Shown here: positions 40,233 through 53,500 of the stretch, piece after piece
Layout: each line of letters opens with the position of its first letter
How positions within the stretch are numbered: the first letter of the stretch is position 1
Assembly: GCF_027595985.1 (NCBI RefSeq)
Contig: NC_073313.1
Location: 113,227,552-113,291,551 of the forward strand
From: Sorex araneus
Lineage: Eukaryota; Chordata; Mammalia; Eulipotyphla; Soricidae
Reading direction: 5' to 3'
Length of the DNA stretch: 64,000 nucleotides
The notes under the pieces: generated by a model
Told to the model about the DNA's origin: nothing
Databases searched by the model: none
What the model saw: the letters and a program-made list of their open reading frames with translations, nothing else
Made by a program: the position numbers and the translations under genes

Positions 40233-43200
40233 AAAATAAAAATGAAAACTAAAGCTACTTTGGAATATTATTTAAAAGTACTTTCCAGAAGCTCTCTTTT
40301 TTTGAAGAACAAGCAAATTTTAGCTGAAGGAGATTGCTAAATACACAAGACTGTGTGCTGTGCTGAGCATATGCTTTGCATGCAGGAAGCCTGAGGTCCC
40401 CAAAGCTGAGAACCGAGCTCAGAGTAACTCCTGATCATGCGCCACTGGGTGTATTGCAAATCTTGATCATGCACCACTGAGTGTGCTGCAAAAGCCAAAA
40501 GAATTTAAAATAGAGAATGAACAAATTATAGACAAAACTTACCACTGCTGGTGACGGTACATGAATACTAGCTACAGAACGTGGCCTTATATGATTGGCT
40601 AAATGGCAAAGAACAACCCCATCCATCAGTGCAGCTCCAATGTCATCAGGTAAAATTACTTTTAACCTGGTTTCCAGATTCTATAAAGAAATATACATGT
40701 ATAATTATTTGGATATTCTAAATGTTATATATTATTTTACTAACTGCTATATCATCCAATTATTTTAAAGAGGATGGGAAATAATACCCATGCACTTTGT
40801 CAATTTTTCAAATTAGACCCATTTCTACAAAGAATATATGGAATGTCAATCTGACTAACATTACGAAGTTGTCGTATTTGCTCTCGTTCTTCACGTAAAT
40901 GTTCCATCTTTCTTCTCATTGTAAATCCAGGATCTGCTGCCCCATATTCCTGGCGAGATGAACGGCTAAAAGCTATAAAAACAGAAATTTCCTAGCTTAT
41001 TACAAAGCTAAAAGGAAGGATCAACCATCAGTGGGAAAAGGGCAAAAGGATAAAAAGAATCAATAATACTAGGTACAACAGTACTACATATTAAAAAGTT
41101 CTAAATACTTTTTTACAGAATATAATTGAAATCTCCCTATCTGCATATTTGAAAGCAACAGGGAAGACAAGTGTGCCACCTATGCATGTTTTTATTTAAA
41201 TACATGCTATTAGAAACTTATGTTTCAGATTTAAATTTATTTTTGAGTATAAATAAGACTTTAAAATAAACAAAATTATACTTGTAGGTCAATACAGTTA
41301 TTCAGGAATAAAAACTATAATTCAATACCTTGCCAAGTAACATGGATCCATTTTCTTTTGGGCTTGCCAAATGCGAAAAGATCCCTTTTTAAAACCACAA
41401 TATAATGGTGTGCTATAATTTCAAACAGTGTTTGGTCTGCTGGCAGAGTGGTCATTCTAATAGCAGTCACAGTAGAGTAGAAATAAGACTGCAGTATATC
41501 TAAGGCAAAAAGCTGAGGTTTCAGGAGCTTGAAGGTAAAGAGGAAGAAAGAAATGGGGAATGGGAATTGGAAAGACAAATAAGGTTAAGAGAAAATTACT
41601 TTAATGAGAGGGGAAAGAATCTATGTGTACTTAAAACTATGGAATAAATCCAGTTAAGTTGGGAAACTCTAGTGTCTTATACAGCCAATATGTCTTATTT
41701 ATTTGTAGAACATATATTTACCTGATCTGGGTTTCAATCCAAAAGGGCCATGTGAAAAAACATCCATTCTATCATACTCCTAAAAAGAAAAAAAAATATT
41801 TTTTCCCAAAAATACAAAAGACCTTACTCACATACATTCCAATTTTCAGAAGCATTTCTTCCTTTCCAGAAATAACAGACTAAAGAAAGGTAAACTGCAT
41901 TTCGATTAAAACTAATAAATCAAGATCTACAAATAAGTACCAACCGACTGAAGTCTTTAGGTCTTTTTCATAGTACAAAAAAGAAAATTGGTGTAAAAAA
42001 TTGATAATGTTTTGAAAAGTGAACCAGATTTAAAGTATCTCCACAAATAAAGTAATCTTTAATAAAAAGGTAAACAAAATTAGCAAAATCTACTCATATC
42101 TACTATAAACTTGATACTAGTGCAAACTGAGGCAACTTTACACATTTATACTAGTAAGGGCAACAGAATATTAGATGATTTACTCTTTTACTTGAAGGCA
42201 AAATGTTTAAAAGTGCTTTTAGATAGTAATGGCAAAGAAATTAGGTATAGTAAAAAATTTAATTTGGAGTCACAAAGTTTAGGCTAAGTCTTATGAGAAG
42301 TACTTAATACCTCTATGGTTGCTGCTTCTTCAAAATAGAAATGTGAAGATTAATTCAAATAATCTACAAGAAAGAATTTTGTATGTTGTACAGTGGTACA
42401 GTACTGCAAATTCAGAAACATGTTATTGAATATGTACAGTAACTACAGTCTGGGCTTCACTAATTTCACTATTATTTGTTGACTGGGGTCTTCTGGAAAG
42501 TCATCTATGTCTTCAGTTTAAAAATGAGAATAGTACACAGGTCACAGGACTACTTTTAGGTTCAAATGTACAGGTGATTACCTGTCACCATTTTTAGCTA
42601 AAATGCTATGCTTCTAAGACAAAGAATCCATTTATCAAAATTCAAGCAGTGTTGTATATAAAAATAGTATTAATACTTGTCTGTAAACACAGATATTAAA
42701 ATCATAAAGTAGTTAAGAAAGTAATCACATATGTGCTTATTAAAATTAAATGCAAAAGAAAGGATTTGTAAAAGCATGTGATAGAAGACTATTTTCAGTG
42801 TAGCAATTTAAATTATTTTCTTAAAAATATATGACATTTACTTGCAATATAAATAATTTTAAAGCACATTTAGAAAATTAATTTCCAGGCCCATTTAAAA
42901 GTTTTAAAAAGAAACTCATCCAAGACAATAGACAAAAACTTTTAAAAAGTTGAACACCAACTACATACAAGGAAATACTACTAACCAATGTAAAATTGTA
43001 CCATATAAACACTTAAGTCCAAAATTCACCAAATGAATGTATAATCACTTATTTGCCAATACGAATACACTTTTAGGATAGTAAATATGACACTTGGGAG
43101 GAGGGTATTGGGGCACACCCAGTACTGCTCAGAGGTAAATTGTTACTGGCTTAGTCCTGAGGAATCACTCTTGGAGGGGTTAGGGACCATATGAGATGCC

Positions 43201-46200
43201 AGAGATAGAACCCAGGTTGGCTACCTGCAAGGTAAGAGCCTTCCATGCTGAACTATCTTTCTGGACATAAGTAGAAAATTTGAAGTAGAAACAATACTGT
43301 TTAAAATGTTTTAATGTATCTCTTGTTGTAAAGCAATAAGGTTAACTAAATTATAAGTCTCTGACATTCAAATCACCAGACTATCTGCTTAAGATCTTGC
43401 AAACTCTAATTTTCATCCATCCCTTCTTATGTCTTTTCAATTAATTCTAAGATGACAGAAAATGTGTACCCTCTTGTCGATAAGAACAACCCACTGCAGG
43501 GATGTTTCTCGTGGAAAAAGGAAGTTTCTGTTGCATTGCTTTTAGACCTAAATGGTTACAGGAAAAACCATAGGTCACTGCACAATGCTGAAATATTTAT
43601 TTAACTGTGAAGTTGTTCTAATTTATATAAAAACATTAATGAATTATGAAACAAAAACGCTTTATAAATCAAATTTTTGTGACCTATAGACATTTTCCAA
43701 CAAATAATATAACATGCATTTATTATAAATATTTGTACAGATACGGTGTTGAAGCCATTTTATAGAATAGGAAATGCAAACAAGCCTACTTGCGCCTTCA
43801 AAACATGGATGAATAAATGACATTGCTAGACAAAAAAGATGAGTCTAAGGAAAATAGCAAAGGAAGAGATCTATGTAAACACATAAAAACACAACTTGTA
43901 CCTCAGATGATACTGGAGATTGTGGTGACATACTAGCATTATGACTGCCTTGCTAAAATATAAAAATAAGAAGGTAAAAGTAAAATTAAAATATGAATGG
44001 TGATTCTGACATAAAAAAGTAAAACTAAATATTGTTTTTGACAAACTGCAATGAGGAACATCTACAGTCTTGCCATTCAAAATATGGCCTGCAATCTAGC
44101 AGATTTAGCATCCTCTGGGACCTCATTATAAATGAGGACTACAGGTCACACCCAAGATCTTCTGAATGATCATACACACACATACACACACACACACACA
44201 CTCACACACACAATGCTTAAGAAGGACAACATCTGGCAGTGCTCTGGTACTACTCTCAGGTTGGTGCACAGGGTCACACTCAGTGGTGCTTGGGGGATCA
44301 TGTGATGCTGGGGATTGTACCTAAGACTTCTTTATATAAATCATGCATTCCGTCCATTTGAGCTATCTCTCCAGACTCCAGAATGTATATATTTCAATAA
44401 AATCAGTTGGAACCTTAGAAGCACTTTAAGTTTTAGGTCAAAGATCAAATATTTTCCTACACATGTATCTTCTTTGATATGACATAAATGGAACACTTTG
44501 TATTTCTTAGAAAATATCCGTATGTTTACTGTGGTGTATATAATATTGGATGATAGAATGTGTTATAGTAAAGGGGGCTGCCTAGATCACCCTTGACCCC
44601 AGTGTTTAGAAAGGACAGAAAAGTAAAGAAATTAAGGGGGGAAGAAGAGAATGGGAAGTAATGGGTGAACAGGGGTATGGGCTTCAGTTATACTAGTGAT
44701 ATGGGTGAGTGATAGAGCCATATAACCAAAACACAGACCCAACAAAACTGAAAACATGAGATCTAAGATGCAACCACTGAAACTCTGTAATGTACCTATC
44801 AAGATGACAGGCAGTGGTTGGGAAAGTTGACACTGGTGGTGGGATTGGTGTTAAAATATTATATCCCTAAAACTCAACTATCACTAACATTGTAAATTAC
44901 AGTTCTTTAATTAAATTAAAATTTATTTAATAAATCTATGTGTTTAGTAATTCCTTATAGGAAATAACATTAAAACTGAGACAAGATATATGAAGGCATA
45001 AAATAATTCCATCAATTCAAATAAGAAATTTAACTAGATTATGTGTATCTAACCTAGGCTTAGAAATTATTATAATAACATAATTGTATAAAATAATATT
45101 AATTGGTCCCAATTTTTAATAGGAAAAATGACAAATACAAGATATTAACATTTAACCATGAAACTACACACCACAAAGAACATCTCCTCAACATTCCATA
45201 CACTATAATCAACTCTAGTGAGGCTGATTACCCTATACCAAGCTCTAGGAATATTAAAATTTAGCAAAATAGTCACTCAAGGATCTCCCACTCTAGTGAT
45301 GGAAAGAAGACACATTTATGATGTGCAAATAAGGGGCATATGGGGAGATGGCAGGGGTGATAGAGAAAAACAAATTTCCCCAAAAAGAAAAAAAACAAAT
45401 ACATGTTTACCCCACAAAAGAAGAAATAATATTCCAAGATGAAAGATAGGGGCCAAATAAATAATGCAGGGTAATCCAATAAGAATACACGATCCAGCTA
45501 GGTAACCAAAGATCACAGATGGCCAACTGGTATATTAAAATTGTTCAGCATTTATCATCAAGGAAATACAAATCAAAATGACAATGTCATCTCATGCTAG
45601 AGAAAATGGCTTAAGTCAAAAAAACAAGAAGTAACCAGTGCTGGTAGGCATATGGTGAGACAGTCATCTGGTTCAGCCTATATGTAAAAGATTTTGGAGA
45701 CTTCCCAAAAACTTAAGAACAGAGTTTTCATAATTTAGCAAATCCACTTCTTGGAATCCACCCCAACTGTACAAAAAAAATGAATTCATATAACTATGCA
45801 CTCCCATGTTCACAGTGCTATTCACAATACCTAAACAAATCAAGTATCTGACCACAGATAAATGGACATAGAAATCTTGGGGTATAGTACAGCTATGAGA
45901 TGAAATCTTGCAGTTTGCTGTAACTTGGATGGAACTGAAGAGTACTATGCTGAGCGAAGTGTGTCAAATGGAAGACAAACACAGAGTGACTGCTCTTCTC
46001 TATGAAGTATTAAAAAAAACACAGTAAAGGAATGAACAACAGCCAGTGACAGCAAACCCTAATGCTCAGTCTACAGAACTAAGTAGGGCTGGGAGACCTA
46101 GAGACAGTGGTGGAGATATGCTGGGACTCTGGTGGCAGGTGTGAAGTAGTGACATCGTATACTTGAAACCTAAGTGTGAAATCATGGTGCCGAAGTTAAA

Positions 46201-49200
46201 ATAAGATAAATCTTAAATGGATATGGTGACAGCTATCATTTAGAAAACGATAATCTTCTGCAGAGCTTAAAATGGTGAGGTAGAAAAATTTTAAATGAGG
46301 AAAAAAATTGCAAAGATTGAATTTTAAATGTCAAAATACTATACTGAAGATCAGGGAGATAGTGCAAGTTATAGTATATATACTGAGCATGTGCAAGGCC
46401 ATGAAGTCAATAATTAGCACTACATGGTCTCCCAAACACAAATGGGTTGACCTCGTGGCTCTAAGCACTGCCAGTCCTGAGCACTGATCCATGTGGACTA
46501 CACACATGGGCCAAGTATTGCCAGGAATGGTTCCTAGCACTCTAGCACTACTGGGACCAGCCCATTTAAAAAAAATGCTACACAGGACTGGTCAAAAAAT
46601 TATCTCTAAACAGTCTCAATAGACCACCAGGCTAATTTATTAACATAAAAGTGAGAGAAATTGCTTAATTCATAAATTGCAGTTTCAAGATGAATGTGAC
46701 AAAAACTTCAAAATTCTTAGAAATTCTATTTTAAATAAAGGATATTAAAGTCAAATGATTAAACAAAGTACTCTGATGATGCCCAGTTTTTATTACTGGA
46801 GAACATCCTTTAACTAACTCAATAAAAAAACTGAAAGATGAATTTCATTTGACTGTGAAAACTATATATGGAAAGTAAATATTTTAAATGATAATGTTAC
46901 CCTCTTTTCTCACCTCATCATTTTCGTTTCCACTTGAACTCTTCCTTGATGATTTATACTGAAAAATATTTAAAGCACAGACTTTATTTTCCCTTGAACA
47001 TAGGAATTCTCATTTAGTGTAAGTGTATAGTATATAATCAGTATATAATAGTATATTCTATTACATATCATTAGTATAAGTCAATCCAAATCCCATTCAT
47101 TTAAGTTTGCTATTAAATGTTTTTCTTAATTTACGAAAATTGATACAAAACATGATGAATTCTTTTTCTAATCTCCTCTCCTGCTAACAAACCTATTGAC
47201 TTCAGGAAAAAATAAACACTGCACTAAACATACATACTTACTACACAACCACAGTAGTAGTGATAATCACTAATACTTAGTACTAATGTTATGACATGCC
47301 AGGAACTAATTGATATATTTGATATATTTAGCGCATTTCCAAACAACTCTGATGTAAATACTATCATCTCCATTTGTACTGACTGAGAAAAAGAAAAGAA
47401 GTAATATGTCTAGTATTTTTAGATTTAGAATGCTAGTACATGAAAATTTACTTATTTTAAGAATGAAGGAATTACAGTAAAATGACTAAAGTTCTTAATA
47501 TGTATTCCTCCTCACTACATATAATCCTACAGACCAGTAACAGACCAACCTTTTCAAAGTAATGCTTACAATCCATGATTCTTCTTTCGAAAAATCTTTC
47601 ATGTTGCGTTAAAATATCTTTGGCATTCAAGGCACTTTGAATGAATCCCTTTAATTTTAAACCTTATATTCCAAAACTCTTGGAAAAAATACCTAACAGG
47701 TAAGCCAAAAATTGGGAGTTGAGCATTATTAAGGATTACAAATACAAAATTGGAAATGTTTCCAATCTATCCTATGATTACTTATCTAACTGGGTGCTCT
47801 TTATGGCTGATCCCAGATAAAACCTCAATATGCTTTTTAAAAATGTCTCAGTCATTCACTTTAGGGAGTTATGCCAATAAATCTATTTCCATCTCTAGGC
47901 ATAATGCTCACTGATGTCACTTAATTTTGATTTTACTCTACTTCACAAAGAAATGACATTTAGATGGCAGACACCAGAACTCCAAGATGATACCAACCAT
48001 ATTACTGAAGGGAAACAAAAGTCATGGCTATCAAAATACAGGAGCTGGGACCGAAGCAATAGTACAGCTAGGGTAGGGTGTTTGCCTTACACATGGCCAA
48101 CATGGGTTCGATCCCTGGCATCCCATATGGTCCCCCACCCCCTGCACCCCCTTGGCACCGACAGGGGCAATTCCTGAGTGCAGAGCCAGGAGGAACCCCT
48201 GAGCATTGCTGGGTGTGACCCCAAAAGAAAAAAATACAGCAGCTACAAACTGGACAGTGATTTAGGATTTCACCCTGATGCCCTGATGGCATTGACAGAA
48301 CATCTAAAAGAGATTACCACCAGTACTACACTATAGCAATGTGAAGAAAGGGCACATTACTGAAGTTTTGTGGTGTTGACTGTTCAAGTAAATTTGAACT
48401 ACTACCTTTCTTACAAGGAATTCAAAGATAAGCAGCTATATAAATATCACTAAAGAGGGTCCAGCATGTATAGTCTCCACTTCTGACTAAAACCCTTTTT
48501 GACCTCTATCCTTGCATCCTTTAATATCTTTAATTGAAAATAAACACTCAATGAAAGATTACTAGTACCAGAACAAACAAAACAACCTAGAAAACAGAAG
48601 AATGACACTTGCAAGGGTCATTATAAGCAGTTTACATCATAAAATAATTCAATATTTAAGAAATTTTTTGGGGGGGTCACACCTGGCTATGCACAGGGTT
48701 ACTCCTGGCTCTGCACTCAGGAATTACTCCTGGTGTGCTCAGGGGACCATGTGGGATTTTGGGATTTGAACCCAGGTTGGCCGCATGCAAGGCAAACGCC
48801 CTATCCGCTGTGCTATCGCTCCAGCCCCCAATCTTTAAGAAATCTTTAATGATTTATGTCTTTAATCATTTCTTAAAGGTTGAAAAATTAAGATCAGCAA
48901 GACTTAGGGGGCCGGACAGGGCTTTTGCCTTGCATGCGGCCGAACTGAGTTCAATCCCTGGCACTCCATATGGTCCCTCAGGCACCGCCAGGAGTAATTC
49001 CTGAGTGCAGAGCCAGGAGTATCCCCTGAGCATCGCTGGGTGTGACCCAAAAAGCAAAAATAAATCAGCAAGAGTTGGTCAAAGTCAAACAGTGTTTGAT
49101 TCCAGAAGCCTAGGCTATTTCTTAACTATGCTTTCTTAACTCTTTATGCCATAATCTCATCTCTAAAGTTTGAATGAGTAGCAGGAATCTGCCACAATGA

Positions 49201-50554
49201 AAAGATTAATGGGAATTCATAGAGAAGGAAAGCAAAACCAGATATAAAAAATTTATATCCCAGTCTATGGAGAAAATAAACAGTAGTTCAGAGTAGCTAG
49301 AGAGAAAAATAAACTATCACAGTTAATAAAATTTATAAAATTAAGGACAGATCTCATTAAAGTATCACATAGTTTGAATGTCTACATACATTTGAATATC
49401 TTAAAACCTAAAACCTAATATATACTTTGATAAGAAAATATTTCGTAACCTCACCTATTTACTAATTTGGCTCAGTTGTTCCCAATTACTGTTAGTATGA
49501 ATTAGTGATCTTTTATGATCTATACACAAACCAGAGGGGGGAAATGACTTTATCTCTAAATATTCTATTAATTTTACAGCAGCACAGACACTAACTTGTG
49601 AATAAACTTTGAAGAAATTAGTTAATTTCATAAGCCCAGTTTGGTTCCTTATTTCAATACAATATAAACCAAGATAACAGAAAATATACAAAATATTTCC
49701 CTGGAATTACACTTTCAATTAAATACTGCATTAAATAAATTCTGGTATGAACTTTAAGAGTCTAACTACAATAGTAATGGGGCACATTTGAAGACAAATA
49801 TAAACAACAATATACTAAATGTTGCTTAAATCTAACTTGATATAATTATTCTAAGTGACTTAACTATTTTGTTTATAAATCAAAGCCATTTAGAATTACA
49901 TGTCTTAACATTCTTATGGCTGAGAGTCTCTTGCCCGAGAGTCTGGCTGTCTTCCCCGGGGCCCCTCGGAGTGGGTGGACTCCAGCTTCCCTCCCCGCCC
50001 TGAGCAGAGCTCGTGCGGCCTAAGACCTCCGGAGCCTAGCCACAGCCATGCTCAAGGCCCCTCTCCGACGTTCGGACGAGCCTCACGCATGAAGGAACTG
50101 GCAGAGGGACGCAGGTGTGTGGGACCCAGGGCTGAGACCTCCAAGCCTGCTCGGATCAGGACTGGGCTTCTTCCACCCAGATTTCCCATTTTCCAGTAGC
50201 TAGGAGGTCACACCCAGGGACTGCCCCCAGCACCGTGTAATCCCACCAACGGCCAACATCCAGAGACTATAAAACCAAGCTCCCGGAAGCGACATCTTAT
50301 AGCTTACTTCTCCCTCTGGGAGAACCTGACAAGCTACGAAGAGTTTCCTGCCCACATGGGAGAGCCCCACAAACTCCCCATGGTGTATTCATATGCCAAA
50401 ACCAGTAACAACGCTTGGTCTCATTCCCCTGACCCTGAAAGAGTCTCCAATGCGGCATCATTGGGAAGGACGAGTAAAGAGAGGCTTCTAAAATCTCAGG
50501 GCTAGGACGAATGGAGGCGTTACTGAGACCGTTCGAGAAATTCGACGATCAACG

Positions 50555-50596
<42 letters not shown>

Positions 50597-53500
50597 TTCT
50601 TATATCAAAACTATTAATTTATATAAACATTTATCAAATGGCTAAATTGTCATACTTTTGTACATGTTATTAAAATGTCATTAATGCATTCTTCTAAAGT
50701 TCTTTAAACACATTAAATCATTTCCTAAAAATTACTTTGATATATACACGATACTGTTCTGGCCGCAAGAATGTTAAATTTTACTAATGGTCACAATTGT
50801 GGTCTAGCAGTCTAAATAAGTTCATAGATATGTCTCTTAGTGATTTTTTTTATATTATCTGACCATTTTATTTTTTTACTCAATGTTTCAAGGGGTTACA
50901 TACAAAATATGCTGGTAGCAATTAGTCTTGGTAACTAAAGCAACATATATATTTATAATATATAACATATAAATATATGTACTTAAAATATTGCCTTAGT
51001 TACCAAGACTAATTGTTGTAAATCACTGTCACTGTCATCCCATTGCTCATAGATTTGCTTGAGTGGGCACCAGTAACATCTCCATTGTGAGATTTGTTGT
51101 TACTGTTTTTGGCATATTGAATGTGCAATGGGTAGCCTGCCAGGCTCTGCCGTGTGGGTGGGATATTCTCGGTAGCTTGCCAGGCTCTCCGAGATGGATG
51201 GAGGAATCAAACCCAGCTCGGCCGCGACGTGTTACCCGCTGTGCTATAGGTATGTCTATAGTGATTCCTAACTGTTGATGTCTGTAATTAATTTATGTAG
51301 GCAACACTATTGTCTTCTTAAGCAAACCATATCACTTCTTATTCTCACCAAAGCTAATACATAGACATTATCAAAAAATGCAGAATTTAAGGATATTTGT
51401 TTAAACAACCATAACCATAACCATGCCACTGGACTCCACGCCAGGCTGTTTTCACTCGAGGTGCCCCCAGAGGGGGGGGCTGGTGAGAGCTCTCCCCACT
51501 TCAAAGGACCCAGCCCCAGTAGCCGACCTCCATAACCCAACTGCTGCCATGCTCCAGGTCGGTTTCCACACGCTCGGGCCGAGCCTCACATATGAGTGAA
51601 CATATTCCTGCACGGCCGCGACACATCATAAGATACTCCCTACTCATTTTCCATAATTACCACACCATATTTGATGTAGTTCAGACAGTAGGCAACAAAT
51701 CATAGAGGAAAAAAAATATATATATAAATATATACATATATATATATATATATATGCCTGACTGGGAACACCTGTAAAGGTGACTAGAGGCCACCCCAAA
51801 AGCCTCCATCCCTCTTGGAGATCCCGGCAAGCTACTGAGAGTATCCCGCCCGTATGGCAGAGCAAACTACCCATGGCATACTCAATATGCCAAAAACAGT
51901 AACAGTTACAGTCCTCATTCACCTGACTCTGAAAGAGCCCCCAGTGTATCATCGGGTTACACTAGCACACGACAGAAACTAATGGAGATGTTACTGGCAC
52001 CCGCTCGAGCAAATCAATGAACAACAGGATGACAGTGATACAGTGACAGTGAACTAATAGCAATAATGGAGAGCTGGATCACACAAAACACACTGTGTGT
52101 GAGCTCACACAATAAAAATTTTACATAAAGCTTTAGAATAATAGGTTTCAATGATTAACAAATTAGCATAAATCTACACTCAAGACTATTCTAAGAATAA
52201 CCCTTTTGATTATCAGGACAGTGAACTAATTAAAAACAGACATTTCAGGGTTGTAGCAATAGCACAGTAGGTAGGGCATTTGCCTTGCATGCCGCTGACC
52301 TAGATTCAATTCCCAGCATCCCATATGGTCCCCCAAGCACCACCAGGAGTAATTCCTGAGTGCATGAGCCAGGAGTAACCCCTGTGCATCGCCAGGTGTG
52401 ACCTAAAAAGCAAAAAAAAAAAAAAAACCAAACCCAGACATTTCATAGAAGTATATATGCATACTTTCTACATATATGAAATCTGAAACTACATAATTTA
52501 TATAAAACAAAAAAACTTCATAGAAATCCTTTAATTTGGGGTATGGTGCCAGCAGGGGATCAACCTGTACCTGCGGGACGAGTGCATCAGCAACCTGATG
52601 GTGCCTTCAGGCTTCTTGATACCCCGAAATTACCGCTCTGCCTATGGCCATACTCAACTTGGGACCAAGTTTACCAAGACAATAAACAGCCAAAAGTTAC
52701 ATATATGGGAGCCACGCCCACAATCCACCTCCGGCTCAGCTATACAAGCTCATTTATTGGCCTTATTTCAGAGACCCATATATAAATCTTAAAAGAGATC
52801 AAAAGCCACAGTTAATCACAGACCCACACATGGCTGAACAGACTGAGGTGAATCAGAGGGGAGTGCATAGGCCTGGTGGCCCACACAAACAGAGCCTCCA
52901 TCAACCACTAGCATCCACAATGCAAAATCACCGCCATATTCCCGGCCTGACTCCACTGTCTCAGGACAGACCTCACCAAGATATAATCTGCTGAAAATTC
53001 TGGTATACGGGTTTTCTGACTGAAATCTCCAGGCTTTCTCAGACTTGGGGTGAGCTACCTCCCCCCGACTTCCCAATACACATGGAAGCACTGGCAGTCA
53101 CCCCCATGAACCAACTCTAGCAACACCCAGTAGCTCTACTGCCAGCCTTGCTTCAGAGACCCCTAAATAAATCTCAAAAGAGATCAAAAACCACAGAAAA
53201 GCTCAGATCTGTGCATGGCTGAACAGACTGGGGTAAATTGGAGGAGGCGGGTTGACCTCTACATGCCCAAGCAGAGCCCCCAGCAGCCATTTGCTTCCAC
53301 AATCCAAAATCACCACAATATCCCCTGCCTGACACCACTGTCTCAGGATGTACTTCACCAATAAAATTTTGAAATGTGCTGAAAATTTTGTAATGTGGAT
53401 CTTAGCACACCAACAACCCTGACCCAGAGACACAGCAACAAGTCCCAGAACACACCACAGTGCTGGAGATCTCTCCAGGCCCCATACTGAGCTAATTTTA

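Noticed and set aside
50550-50592. GAT repeat as an independent microsatellite
   Set aside because: It lies inside the target-site duplications of family C copy 1 and is its tail.
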